64,000 nucleotides of DNA from Pirellula sp. (GCA_013822735.1 PNKZ01000018.1:1-64000); one strand, 5' to 3'; shown: positions 7,833 to 16,115, counted from the stretch's first letter. The notes: generated by a model not told the origin, from the sequence alone. Translations and numbers: made by a program.

Positions 7833-7904
7833 GCGAGCGGCGGGGTTTATCCCCGCCGTCTGCGGAGTTCGATCCGGACGGCGGGGATAAACCCCGCCGC
7901 TCGC
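7833..7904. repeat. 28-bp perfect inverted repeat
   Basis: Two 28-bp arms (7833-7860 and 7877-7904) with a 16-nt loop; the core is GGCGGGG-TTTAT-CCCCGCC. It lies between the ParB-like and ABC/GNAT genes without a T tract. It would form a very stable hairpin in mRNA and could set differential expression of the two genes. Confidence 0.85.
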
Positions 7905-7948
7905 TTTGGCTTGCCAATGTCTCCAGCAAATACCGTCGGAATAGTCTT

Positions 7949-9067
7949 ATGAGCACAAGTCAACAAACCTTCGAAGTCTCTTCCCCCATTCACGACTCCT
8001 TCCGCGTGCGGCAGATCGCCGGCATGTTCGACGTGCCGCTCCAGGAAAAGCTCACCGAGCGGTTCATTGCCGAGTTGCCGGCGATCGGCGACACCTGGCA
8101 GGTCGGGCTCATCGTCGGGCCGTCGGGCACGGGCAAGAGCACCGTCGCTCGGCAAGCGTTCGGCGCGGAGCTTTACGCGCCGGGTGATTGGCCTGCGGAC
8201 GCGGCCGTGATCGACGCGCTCTTTGCGGCGGCGGGCGACGATGCGATCTCCATCAAACAAATGGTCGGCCTGCTCACGGCCGTCGGTTTCAGTTCCCCGC
8301 CGGCTTGGGTGAAGCCTTACCGTGTGCTGAGCAACGGCGAGCGCTTCCGCTGCGACTTGGCTCGAGCGCTCGTCGCCGGTCTCACAGCATACGATACGCC
8401 GCCGACCGTCGTGTTCGACGAGTTCACGAGCGTCGTCGATCGCGACGTGGCGCGAGCCTGCGCCGCGGCGGTGGCGAAAGCCGTTCGCTCGCAACAGGTC
8501 CGCGGCCGGTTCGTCGCCGTGACGTGTCATTACGATGTCGAGCCTTGGCTCGCGCCGGATTGGACGCTCGACATGGCGACCGGCCGGCTCCAATGGAGGA
8601 GTCTTCGGCGACCTAGTCTCCAACTCGAAGTGCGCCGCTGCGGCGCCGGGCTGTGGCCCTTGTTTGCGCGTCATCACTATTTGAGCGGCAGCCTCAGTTG
8701 GGGCGCTCGCTGTTATGCGGCATTGTGCCGCGGTCGACCGATTGCGTTTTGCGCCGTGCTCGCGCAGTTTGCCCGGCGCGGAGCCTGGCGCATCAGTCGA
8801 CTGGTGACGCTCCCCGACTTTCAAGGACTCGGCATCGGCACACGACTGGCCGAAGCGATCGGCGATGCGTACCTGGCCGAAGGGCAACAGTTCGGCGTGA
8901 CCGCCGCACATCCGGCGCTGTTGGCGCATTGCCTCCGGTCGCCGCGCTGGCGGCTGCGGAGCATTCGCAAGCCGGGCCGCGCCCGACGGCGCTCGCTCGA
9001 GGACGATTACCGCGATTCGCACGGCCGCGCGGTGGCCACGTTTCAGTATTTAGGAGGTGTCGCATGA
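7949..9067 (+). CDS. ABC-type ATPase fused to GNAT acetyltransferase-like domain (COG2401-like)
   Basis: 372 aa. The N-terminal ABC-type ATPase has Walker A GPSGTGKST (57-65), signature-like LSNGE (127-131), Walker B VVFDEF (154-159) and a switch His194, but no membrane domain. The C-terminal part (about 225-372) has HHYLSG (242-247) and a GNAT acetyl-CoA loop QGLGIGTRL (292-300). The architecture matches COG2401. The HHYLSG segment recalls the GNAT-fold DNA modifier Mom of phage Mu, which suggests modification of packaged DNA; this is inference. Its stop overlaps the small-terminase start (ATGA), next to a strong AGGAGGT site at 9051. Confidence 0.82.
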   Translation: MSTSQQTFEVSSPIHDSFRVRQIAGMFDVPLQEKLTERFIAELPAIGDTWQVGLIVGPSGTGKSTVARQAFGAELYAPGDWPADAAVIDALFAAAGDDAISIKQMVGLLTAVGFSSPPAWVKPYRVLSNGERFRCDLARALVAGLTAYDTPPTVVFDEFTSVVDRDVARACAAAVAKAVRSQQVRGRFVAVTCHYDVEPWLAPDWTLDMATGRLQWRSLRRPSLQLEVRRCGAGLWPLFARHHYLSGSLSWGARCYAALCRGRPIAFCAVLAQFARRGAWRISRLVTLPDFQGLGIGTRLAEAIGDAYLAEGQQFGVTAAHPALLAHCLRSPRWRLRSIRKPGRARRRSLEDDYRDSHGRAVATFQYLGGVA

Positions 9068-9576
9068 GCGAACAATCGGAGCCGATCGAACCGGACGTGA
9101 CGCCGAAGGCGAGGAAGCGACCCGGGCCACGGCCGTATCTCAACGCGCAGCGCCAAGCCGAGGTGTGTGCGATCGTCGGGGTCGGCTGCTCGTTGACCAC
9201 GGCGGCTAAGTACTTGGGCTGCACCTTGCAAACTATCCAACGAACGCGAAATCGAGAGCCCGAGTTCGCCGCGGCTCTACTGCGCGCCGACTCCCACGGC
9301 GAGCTGGCGCTGGTACGTCGAATTCACGACGCGGCCGCCGAAAAGAACGGTTGGCGTGCGGCCGCTTGGCTGTTGACGCGTCGTCATCCCGAACGTTACG
9401 CGGCTCGCGCCGCCAATACGACGACTCCGCATCAAGTCGACCAAACGATGTACTTCTTCGCGAAGCGCGTCGTGCAAGAGATCGCCTCGCCCGACGATCG
9501 TAAGCGGGTCAAGCTGCGGCTGAAGAAGTTTCAAAAGGAATATGTCGATCAGTTGCGATTGGAGACCGAGGAATGA
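9064..9576 (+). CDS. Terminase small subunit-like DNA-binding protein
   Basis: 170 aa. Residues about 30-60 (AEVCAIVGVGCSLTTAAKYL and the following segment) form a helix-turn-helix of the kind found in small terminases, where it recognises the packaging site. The C terminus is a basic Lys/Arg-rich helix (RKRVKLRLKKFQ), consistent with oligomerisation or contact with the large subunit. It is translationally coupled to both neighbours through ATGA overlaps (9064 and 9573). A strong Shine-Dalgarno AGGAGGT lies at 9051. The assignment rests on position plus the HTH. Confidence 0.75.
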   Translation: MSEQSEPIEPDVTPKARKRPGPRPYLNAQRQAEVCAIVGVGCSLTTAAKYLGCTLQTIQRTRNREPEFAAALLRADSHGELALVRRIHDAAAEKNGWRAAAWLLTRRHPERYAARAANTTTPHQVDQTMYFFAKRVVQEIASPDDRKRVKLRLKKFQKEYVDQLRLETEE

Positions 9577-11138
9577 AAGCCGCTTCGAACCGCACTCTCA
9601 CTGCGAAGCCCGAAGTTGCACTGTATCGCCATTTCGAGGACCTACTCGAAGGCGAAGATCGTGACGATGACGCCAATCGGCCCGATTTGCTCGCGTGGGG
9701 TCGCAAGTACCTGCCGCATTACTTCACGCGCGAGCCGTCGGCCATGCATCGCTGGTTGGCGGAGCAATTGGCGGCTGCGGAGCAGCGGCGCGGGATGAAG
9801 CTCAACGTCGTGGGGCCGCGCGGCGGGGCGAAGTCGACCGTCGGCACCTTGGCTTGGGTATTGCGGATGATCGTCGAGCGACGCGAGCCGTATGTCTGGA
9901 TCGTCAGCGATACGAAGCTTCAGGCGCAGGCGCACTTGGAGAATGTGAAACGGGAGCTCGAAGACAATCCGCACTTGGCCGAGGACTATCCCGAGAGTTG
10001 CGGGCGCGGGCGCGTCTGGCGCGCCGGGCGGATCGAAACGCGCGGCGGCTGCGTCGTCGAAGCGGCCGGCACCGGCGTGCGGCTGCGCGGACGGCGGCGG
10101 CGCGAGAACCGGCCGACGTTGATCGTGTGCGATGATTTGCAGAACGACGGCCATATCGAATCGGCCCGACGGCGCGCGCTGGCGAGCCGTTGGTTTCACG
10201 GCACATTGCTCAAGGCCGGCACGCGCACGACGAACATCTTGAACCTGGCGACGGCTCTTCATCGCGACGCGCTCGCGATGGAGCTCGGACGGACGCCGGG
10301 ATGGACCTCGCGCACGTTTGCCGCGCTCGTGCGGCCGCCGGAAGCGACGGAGCTGTGGGAGCGGTGGGAGTCGCTGTATGCCGATCATTCGCTCGTCGAT
10401 GCCTCGGTCGCGGCGCGAAAGTTTTACGACGAACATCGGGCCGAGATGGATCGGGGGGCCGAACTGCTATGGCCGGAAGAAGAGTCGCTCTATGCCTTGA
10501 TGTGTCAGCGGGCCGAAAGCGGTCGAGCCGCGTTTGAGCGGGAAAAACAGGGGATGCCGCTCAATCCCGAGCTTTGCGAGTGGCCCGAGGATTACTTTGT
10601 CGGCGAGGAGCTGTGGTTCCACGATTGGCCGGAGCGATTGCTGGTGCGCACCGTGGCGCTCGACCCGAGCAAGGGACGGGACGCGCGGCGCGGCGATTAC
10701 TCGGCGCTGGTAAAGCTCGGTATCGACGCGGCCGGCTTGGTGTATGTGGAAGCCGATCTTGCGCGGCGAGCGACCCCGGAGATGACGGCGGCGGCTTGCG
10801 ACGCGCTGGAAGTGTTTCGGCCGGATGCACTGGGCGTGGAAGTGAACCATTTTCAGGAGCTGCTCGGCGACGAACTGGTGCGCGAGGCGCAGCGCCGCGG
10901 CCGGCACGACTTTGCGCCTTGGACGCTGACCAACACCGTGGCGAAGTGCGTGCGCATTCGCCGGCTCGGGTCGCTCTTGGCGTGGCGGCGGTTGCGCTTT
11001 CGAAGCGGCTCGCCGGGGACGCGCTTATTACTGAACCAACTCCGCGACTTCCCCTGCGGCGACCACGACGACGGGCCGGATGCGCTGGAGATGGCGTATC
11101 GGCTGGCGCAAGAGCTGCTTGGAGGAGCGGCCGGCTAA
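9573..11138 (+). CDS. Phage terminase large subunit
   Basis: 521-aa DNA-packaging motor. The ATPase domain has Walker A GPRGGAKST (81-89) and Walker B LIVCDD (183-188). The C-terminal RNase H-like nuclease has acidic motifs: ALDPSKGRD near residue 365, then GVEVNHF, and DDGPDALEMA near 505. Length and order match tailed-phage TerL. It is coupled to the preceding gene by an ATGA overlap. The motifs are complete, so the enzyme is probably active. It cleaves concatemers or host DNA and pumps DNA into the capsid through the portal encoded next. Confidence 0.95.
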   Translation: MKAASNRTLTAKPEVALYRHFEDLLEGEDRDDDANRPDLLAWGRKYLPHYFTREPSAMHRWLAEQLAAAEQRRGMKLNVVGPRGGAKSTVGTLAWVLRMIVERREPYVWIVSDTKLQAQAHLENVKRELEDNPHLAEDYPESCGRGRVWRAGRIETRGGCVVEAAGTGVRLRGRRRRENRPTLIVCDDLQNDGHIESARRRALASRWFHGTLLKAGTRTTNILNLATALHRDALAMELGRTPGWTSRTFAALVRPPEATELWERWESLYADHSLVDASVAARKFYDEHRAEMDRGAELLWPEEESLYALMCQRAESGRAAFEREKQGMPLNPELCEWPEDYFVGEELWFHDWPERLLVRTVALDPSKGRDARRGDYSALVKLGIDAAGLVYVEADLARRATPEMTAAACDALEVFRPDALGVEVNHFQELLGDELVREAQRRGRHDFAPWTLTNTVAKCVRIRRLGSLLAWRRLRFRSGSPGTRLLLNQLRDFPCGDHDDGPDALEMAYRLAQELLGGAAG

Positions 11139-11140
11139 AA

Positions 11141-11265
11141 ACCCTTCTCCGTTCGGGAGAAGGTGCCCGCAGGGCGGAGGAGGGTGACGTCGGCTGACGC
11201 TGGATGATCGAACTTGCTGCAGCGCGACCCTCACCCGGCCTTCGGCCACCCTCTCCCAGTGGGAG
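11141..11265. repeat. Palindromic repeat CCTTCTCC/ACCCTCACC family
   Basis: Composite inverted repeat: CCTTCTCCGTTCGGGAGAAGG, then GGAGGAGGGTGA, closing with ACCCTCACCC and CCTCTCCCAGTGGGAGAGG. Shorter relatives lie at 11-31 and 13893-13945. It fills the gap between terL and portal. Confidence 0.65.
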
Positions 11266-11304
11266 AGGGGATTGAAGACAACCATCATTACTAAGGAGCC
11301 TCGC

Positions 11305-12681
11305 ATGCAATCGCTTGAACGTCTGCAGCAACGCTTGTCGGAAACCGTGGACGAACTTTACGCCGGCTTCGTCGATCCGCGCGAGCCGTACTATGACGAC
11401 GATACCACTTGGCAGTCGCTGGCCGTTCGCGGCGGAGTAACGGGCGATCGCGGCGCCGGGCCGATTGGTGAGCAGGAGCACGCCGCATTGCAGGCCGAGT
11501 GTCGTGCGCTCGCCTTGCAGAATGAGTTTGCTATTAACGGTCATGAGAACCGCGTGAGTTATATCGTCGGGCCGGGGCACACTTATCGCGTGGTGTCAAA
11601 GAAGCAGCGCCCGGCGCCGCCGCAGTTGGTCGCCGAAGTGCAATCGCTCGTCGACGATTTTCTGCGGATCAACCGCTGGGCCCGCCGTCAGCAAGAGGCG
11701 GCCTTGCGACTGGATCGCGACGGTGAGGTGTTTCTGCGGTATTTCGCGGGCCCCGGCGGTATGACGCTCGTGCGGTTCGTCGAGCCCGGCCAGGTGACGG
11801 CTCCGGCGGAAGCGGCCCGGGATCCATCGCTCTCGTTCGGCATTGCGACCGACGCCGATGATGTGGAGACCGTGCACGCGTACTACGTGGACGGCGTGCC
11901 GCTCGACGCCGATGCGATCCAGCACCGCAAGGCGAATGTCGATGCCAACATGAAGCGCGGGCTGCCGCTCTTCTACCCGGTGCGAAAGAATCTGCGTCGC
12001 GCGGAGAAGCTCTTGCGCAACATGAGTACCGTGGCCGAGATTCAATCGGCGATTGCGCTGATTCGCAAACATCACGGAGCGACGCGCACCGCCGTGCAGC
12101 AGTTTGTGGCAACGACCGGCACGACCGCCGGCGCCACATCGTCCGGCGGTCGCACGGAGAGCGTCCGTCGCTACGCGCCGGGTACGATCCTCGACGCCTA
12201 CGGCAACTTGGAATACGACTTTCCGGCGGCGGCCCTTGATGCTTCGAGCTACGTGGCGGTGTTGCAGGCGGAACTCCGCGCGATTGCGTCGCGGCTCGTG
12301 ATGCCGGAATTTATGCTTTCGGCCGATGCCTCGAACGGCAACTACGCGTCGTCGCTCGTGGCCGAAAGCCCCGCGCTGCGGACCTTCGAGCGGTTGCAGG
12401 CTCGTCAGATTGCCGACGATGAAGAAGTGTTCCGCCGCGTGATTCGCCACGCCGCGGCGGCCGGGCGGATCGAACGCAACGCTGCGCAACTCGTGGAGAT
12501 TCAGATCGAAGCGCCGTCGCTCGTGATGCGCGACGCGCGCGGCGAAGCGGAAATACGCGCGATCGAATACGCGCACGGCGTGCTCTCGGCGCAGACGTGG
12601 TCGCTGCTCGCCGGCTACGACTACGAGCGCGAACAGCAGCACATCGCGGCACATGCGCAGCGCGTGCCGAAAAGCGTATAA
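11305..12681 (+). CDS. Phage portal protein
   Basis: 458 aa. The start at 11305 follows AAGGAG with a 6-nt spacer. The portal forms the dodecameric ring through which TerL pumps DNA and to which connectors bind. Family features are an N-terminal helical region with a conserved basic segment, the central hydrophobic stretch LEYDFPAAALDAS, and the portal-like run MPEFMLSADASNGNYASS followed by a long helix (TFERLQARQIADDEEVF). Position between TerL and the protease/capsid genes supports the call. No truncation is seen. Confidence 0.88.
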   Translation: MQSLERLQQRLSETVDELYAGFVDPREPYYDDDTTWQSLAVRGGVTGDRGAGPIGEQEHAALQAECRALALQNEFAINGHENRVSYIVGPGHTYRVVSKKQRPAPPQLVAEVQSLVDDFLRINRWARRQQEAALRLDRDGEVFLRYFAGPGGMTLVRFVEPGQVTAPAEAARDPSLSFGIATDADDVETVHAYYVDGVPLDADAIQHRKANVDANMKRGLPLFYPVRKNLRRAEKLLRNMSTVAEIQSAIALIRKHHGATRTAVQQFVATTGTTAGATSSGGRTESVRRYAPGTILDAYGNLEYDFPAAALDASSYVAVLQAELRAIASRLVMPEFMLSADASNGNYASSLVAESPALRTFERLQARQIADDEEVFRRVIRHAAAAGRIERNAAQLVEIQIEAPSLVMRDARGEAEIRAIEYAHGVLSAQTWSLLAGYDYEREQQHIAAHAQRVPKSV

Positions 12682-12715
12682 AACACCGTATTTTACGGCC
12701 TCGCAAGAAAATGGA

Positions 12716-12759
12716 GGCCGGCCAAAAGTTGCCTGGAGTTCTTCACTCAAATCAGTAAA
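12716..12759 (+). promoter_or_regulatory. Candidate promoter region with GGCCGGCCAAAA motif, copy 2
   Basis: Second copy of the 22-bp motif (12716-12737), followed 18 bp later by GTAAACT; the TAAACT hexamer ends 12759, ten bases before the next ATG. If it is a promoter, the transcript for the small gene at 12769 would have almost no leader. Confidence 0.35.
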
Positions 12760-12768
12760 CTGCGAATC

Positions 12769-12963
12769 ATGATCAACACCAAGACACGAACGATCGACGC
12801 CCCGACGAACCAAACGAAAACCGCACGCTTGCTCGCGCTGCTCGATGAGCTGCTCCGGCAAACGTTGCAACGCGGCTTCCACGGCAGCGTGCAATTGGAG
12901 ATCGCGGTGCAAGACGGCACGATCCAGCACATCCGCCGCCGCGTGGAACAGTTGGAGAAGTAG
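12769..12963 (+). CDS. Small DUF2292/YezD-like protein
   Basis: 64 aa. The C-terminal part (GSVQLEIAVQDGTIQHI) resembles the short DUF2292/YezD domain, whose function is unknown. There is no signal peptide, and the protein is basic and helical at its N terminus. It sits alone between the portal gene and the internal terminator, with a motif-bearing candidate promoter immediately upstream, so it may be expressed separately from the structural genes. A regulatory role is conceivable but unsupported. Confidence 0.55.
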   Translation: MINTKTRTIDAPTNQTKTARLLALLDELLRQTLQRGFHGSVQLEIAVQDGTIQHIRRRVEQLEK

Positions 12964-12965
12964 AT

Positions 12966-13034
12966 ATGAGTTGGGAGTTATGAATTATGAATTGAGGTCC
13001 GCCTCATCACTCACAATTCATAACTCATAATTTC
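12966..13034. repeat. ATTCATAACTCATAATT palindromic repeat
   Basis: Inverted arms GAGTTATGAATTATGAATTG and CAATTCATAACTCATAAT. One arm recurs at 19794-19822 just before the Cys-rich gene. Confidence 0.65.
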
Positions 13035-13040
13035 CCCCGC

Positions 13041-13121
13041 CGGGTATCCCCGAGAGCCGCTTGCGGTATCTCACAGAGCCCGTCGCCGATCCTCCCCAGG
13101 GATCGGCGACGGGCTTTTTTT
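13041..13121 (+). ncRNA. Candidate structured RNA (three-hairpin, terminator-linked), copy 2
   Basis: Homologue of 3508-3599. Hairpin one is CGGG-UAUC-CCCG. Hairpin two is AGA-GCCG, a CUUG tetraloop, CGGU, bulged A, then UCU. A 3-nt linker leads to the terminator stem AGAGCCCGUCGCCGAU. Compensatory changes relative to copy 1 keep pairing in all three stems. It lies downstream of the DUF2292-like gene, so it is either the 3' end of that transcript or an independent RNA. Confidence 0.5.
13077..13121 (+). terminator. Internal intrinsic terminator splitting the phage-like cassette
   Basis: Perfect 16-bp stem (13077-13092 with 13100-13115), 7-nt loop and seven T. It separates the packaging half from the head/tail half, so the genes from 13186 onward need their own promoter, which I could not identify. 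Confidence 0.92.
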
Positions 13122-13185
13122 ATTGCCATAGGTTCTGCGACGAAGCTTTTGCGACACAGCGTTTACGAAAAGGTGAGGAGAAGCC

Positions 13186-13893
13186 ATGGACGAGACATTG
13201 TTGGAGTATGCCGACTGCCGGGGCCTAGCGCTCGGCGTCGAACGCGAAGCGGGCGTGATCCGCGGCGTGAAGATTCTGGGGCTCGCCTCGCGCAACGGTC
13301 GGGTGTATCCGGCCGCGGTGCTGGAGCAGGCCCGAGCGTTGTACGAAGGGGCGAAGGTCAACGTCAATCATCCCAAGGGAAGCCCGCTCGGTCCGCGCGA
13401 TTATCAAGATCGCATCGGCGTGATTCGCAATGTGCGCGCCACGGCCGAGGCGGGCCTCTTCGGCGACCTGCACTTCAACCCGCGGCACACGTTGGCGGCG
13501 CAGCTCGAATGGGACGCTCGCAACGCGCCGGAGAACGTGGGGCTATCGCACAACGTGTTGGCCCGCACGGCGCGGCGCGACGAACAGACGATCGTCGAGG
13601 CGATCACGCGGGTCGTGAGCGTCGACCTCGTGGCCGATCCGGCGACGACGCACGGGCTGTATGAAGCGGAGCAGCCGCCGGCCGATAACGCGGCAAACAC
13701 CGGAAAACACGGCACTTTGCTGGAGCAGGCCACGACGGAGGACTTGCGGCGCGTGCGGCCGGACCTCGTCGCGGCGCTGGCCGGCGCCAAGCCGCGCTCG
13801 CGCGATCAGCAACTCGTCGAACACGAGCACGAAGTGCGCCGCGTGCCGCCGGCGCTCGATACGGCATCGTTCGTCCGCGCGATCACGCGGTAA
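13186..13893 (+). CDS. Prohead protease-like protein
   Basis: 235 aa. The pattern fits the herpesvirus/phage assemblin-like serine protease fold: His62 in VNVNHP, a central GLFGDLHF strand, Ser121 in VGLSHNV, and an acidic VSVDLVADP segment (Asp147/151). Such enzymes cleave scaffold and capsid N-terminal delta domains during head maturation. After residue 165 comes a linker and a charged helical tail that could serve as a fused scaffold. The RBS GAGGAGAAG precedes the ATG. Position upstream of decoration and capsid genes supports the call; the catalytic assignment is by pattern only. Confidence 0.72.
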   Translation: MDETLLEYADCRGLALGVEREAGVIRGVKILGLASRNGRVYPAAVLEQARALYEGAKVNVNHPKGSPLGPRDYQDRIGVIRNVRATAEAGLFGDLHFNPRHTLAAQLEWDARNAPENVGLSHNVLARTARRDEQTIVEAITRVVSVDLVADPATTHGLYEAEQPPADNAANTGKHGTLLEQATTEDLRRVRPDLVAALAGAKPRSRDQQLVEHEHEVRRVPPALDTASFVRAITR

Positions 13894-13945
13894 CCCTTCT
13901 CCCTCTGGAAGCCGTGTAACTTTCCTTCTCCCGCTGGGAGAGGGA
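13893..13945. repeat. CCTTCTCCC hairpin repeat
   Basis: CCCTTCTCCCTCTGG and CCTTCTCCCGCTGGGAGAGG directly after the prohead protease stop codon; same family as 11-31 and 11141-11265. Confidence 0.6.
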
Positions 13946-14015
13946 TCGGTAGTACGAAGCAAACAAATCGAACCTTAAAGCAAGCACGAAGAACCAAGTA
14001 CAAGGAACAAGAATC

Positions 14016-14495
14016 ATGAGCGATTGCATGCGTTGGCGTTACGGAGAGACAAACCCGATCGTGCTGCCGGTCGATTCGGCTACGGTGATCGAAATCGGCG
14101 ACTTGGTGTATCTCGACACCGACGACGCCAAGCCGGCCGCTTCGCAGGCCGACCAAGGAACCGAATCCGGCAATCAGGCGCTGTTTCACAACAAGTTTGC
14201 CGGCGTCGCCATGCAGCGCTCGCGGGCCGGCGACACCGATCCGATTCGCATCGCGACGACCGGCGTGTTTGAGTTCGTCGCTCCGTCGACGACGCGAGAA
14301 GTCGGCGCACTGCTCGGCGTCGACGAGCAAGCGAGCGGCACGGCGCTCGAGAACCAAAAGGTCGACGGCGTCGCCGGCGCGCACTTGGCGATCGGCCGTT
14401 GTGCGAAGCGCGTGAACCCCGCCGAGGCGCGCGTGCTGGTCGACATCGTCAGCACGGTGATGTACGGCGGACCGCAGGCGAACATCACGTCGTAA
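14016..14495 (+). CDS. Putative capsid decoration (cement) protein
   Basis: 159 aa, mostly beta strands. The run DLVYLDTDD ... NKFAGVAMQRSRAGDTDPIR ... TTGVFEFVA resembles capsid cement proteins of the DUF2190 type, which repeat an 'increase, then base value' strand pattern and stabilise the head. It lies between the prohead protease-like gene and the major capsid gene, the usual place for decoration proteins. RBS AAGGAAC precedes the ATG. No signal peptide. Confidence 0.68.
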   Translation: MSDCMRWRYGETNPIVLPVDSATVIEIGDLVYLDTDDAKPAASQADQGTESGNQALFHNKFAGVAMQRSRAGDTDPIRIATTGVFEFVAPSTTREVGALLGVDEQASGTALENQKVDGVAGAHLAIGRCAKRVNPAEARVLVDIVSTVMYGGPQANITS

Positions 14496-14520
14496 CGGCG
14501 CAGCGGAACGTGCAGCGGGT

Positions 14521-14553
14521 CCCGGTCGTGGACGACCGGGCTAAGCACGATAG
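14521..14553. repeat. CCCGGTCG...GGGCTAAGCACG hairpin repeat, copy 1
   Basis: Hairpin CCCGGTCGTGGACGACCGGG followed by CTAAGCACGATAG. A second copy with the same tail lies at 62217-62248. Confidence 0.65.
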
Positions 14554-14599
14554 GACGTCCCAAGCAGATTCATTCACAAATACACACAGGAAACAACCC

Positions 14600-15754
14600 A
14601 TGATCCGTTATCGCGAACTCAAACGACGTTACGATCTCGACGGCCCGGCGCGGACCGTCGAGCACCTTTCCGAAGCCCTGCGCACGCGGCAGTTGCGAGC
14701 CGAGGAATTCAGCCTTCGCGACTTGGCCGAGTCGCTCGTGCCCGACGGTTGCGAGTGGGTCCGCCTGCTCGATCCGCGCACGTCCGGCGGCGTCAGCCTG
14801 TTGGAAGCCGGCGAAGCGGTCGACGTCACGGCGTTTCTCAACGTCGCCGGCCAGGTGATTTACTCGAAGATCATGGAGGCGTATTCCCAGGAGGCGTTCG
14901 TCGTGTCGAAGCTCGTCGACACCGTGCCGACGCGTCTCGACGGCGAGAAGATCCCCGGCGTCACGGCTCCGGCCGACGGCGTGGCTGCCGTGCATCCCGG
15001 TATGCCGTATCCGCAGGTCGGCTTCGGGGAAGATTACATCGAAACGCCGTCGACCGTGAAACACGGTCTCATCGTGCCGGTGACGCGGGAAGCGATCTTC
15101 TTCGATCGCACGAACTTAGTGCTGGCCCGAGCTGCGGAAGTAGGCGAACTGCTCGGCCTGAACAAGGAGAAGCGGCTGTTAGACGTCGTGGTCGGCGCCG
15201 TGAACAACTACAAGTGGCGCGGCACGAACTACAACACGTACCTCACCTCGGGTGCTTGGGTGAACGTGAAAGGGGAGAACGAGTTGGTCGACTGGACCAA
15301 CGTCGACGCGGCGGAGCAGCTCTTCGCCGACATGCTCGACCCGCAAACCGGCGAACCGGTGCTTGTGAGCGCCCGAACGGCGCTCGTGATGCCGGCCTAT
15401 CGGCAGGCGGCGCAGCGGATCTTCCAAGCGTCGGAAGTCGACTTCACCACCGGCGAATCGACGACGCGCATTGCGAACCCCTTGGCGAGCTACCGCGCCT
15501 ACGAGAGCCGGCTTGCCTATCGGCGGATCATTGCCGCGGGCGCCTCGGCCGAAGAAGCCAAGGGATGGTGGTTCCTCGGCGACTTCAAGAAGGCGTTCGC
15601 CTACATGGAAAACTGGCCGATCACGGTCACGCAGTCGGCGCCCGGCAGCGATGCGGAGTTCAACAACGACATCGTCGTCCGCTTCAAGGCGAGCGAACGA
15701 GGCGCCGCGGCCGTGCTCAACCCGCGCTACGTCGTGAAGTGCACGGCGGGATAG
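14600..15754 (+). CDS. Major capsid protein
   Basis: 384 aa. Features fit a HK97-fold coat protein: an N-terminal charged helix (possible delta domain, residues 1-60) followed by the Ala-domain-like region with KLVDTVPTRLDGEKIPG, a long central helix (VLARAAEVGELLGLNKEKRL), and a beta-rich C terminus with DIVVRFKASERGAAAVLNP. The ATG at 14600 was chosen over longer in-frame extensions, which run through the repeat upstream. The coding sequence is intact. It directly precedes the connector genes. Confidence 0.82.
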   Translation: MIRYRELKRRYDLDGPARTVEHLSEALRTRQLRAEEFSLRDLAESLVPDGCEWVRLLDPRTSGGVSLLEAGEAVDVTAFLNVAGQVIYSKIMEAYSQEAFVVSKLVDTVPTRLDGEKIPGVTAPADGVAAVHPGMPYPQVGFGEDYIETPSTVKHGLIVPVTREAIFFDRTNLVLARAAEVGELLGLNKEKRLLDVVVGAVNNYKWRGTNYNTYLTSGAWVNVKGENELVDWTNVDAAEQLFADMLDPQTGEPVLVSARTALVMPAYRQAAQRIFQASEVDFTTGESTTRIANPLASYRAYESRLAYRRIIAAGASAEEAKGWWFLGDFKKAFAYMENWPITVTQSAPGSDAEFNNDIVVRFKASERGAAAVLNPRYVVKCTAG

Positions 15755-15762
15755 CGGAGAGA

Positions 15763-15865
15763 CCGGAGACCGGAGACGAGAGACCGGAGATAAGCGTTCC
15801 CAACCAAATCACGACGCACTTATCACCGGCTCTCGTCTCTTTCTCTCCCAGGTTTCCATTCTCCC
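15763..15865. repeat. GAGACCGGAGAC inverted repeat
   Basis: Imperfect palindrome with GACGAGAGACCGGAGATAAG and CTTATCACCGGCTCTCGTC arms between the capsid gene and the next small gene. No other copy seen here. Confidence 0.5.
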
Positions 15866-15897
15866 CTTCTCCAAGTCTCTCGTCCAAAGGAGCTCTC

Positions 15898-16113
15898 ATG
15901 CCCGACGATCTCGACGCGCTGCGCAACGTGCGGGCGCAAGCGTTACAGCTGCTCACCGATGTAACGGCGCAGCCGAAGCCGACTTATACGGTCGACGGCC
16001 AGAGCGTCGCGTGGGAAGCGTACCTCGCGCAACTGCGGGCCACGCTCGATTGGTGCGATGCGAAACTCGCCGCCGGCGAGATCTTTGAAATCTCTACGCG
16101 GGCGAGGACCTAA
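15898..16113 (+). CDS. Small hypothetical structural-module protein
   Basis: 71 aa, helical, acidic N terminus (MPDDLDALRNVRAQALQLL) and a WEAYLAQLRATLDWCDAKL helix. No signal peptide. Located between the capsid gene and the connector genes, with a 2-nt gap to the latter. Size and place resemble small head-completion or chaperone proteins, but there is no family signature. Confidence 0.55.
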   Translation: MPDDLDALRNVRAQALQLLTDVTAQPKPTYTVDGQSVAWEAYLAQLRATLDWCDAKLAAGEIFEISTRART

Positions 16114-16115
16114 CG

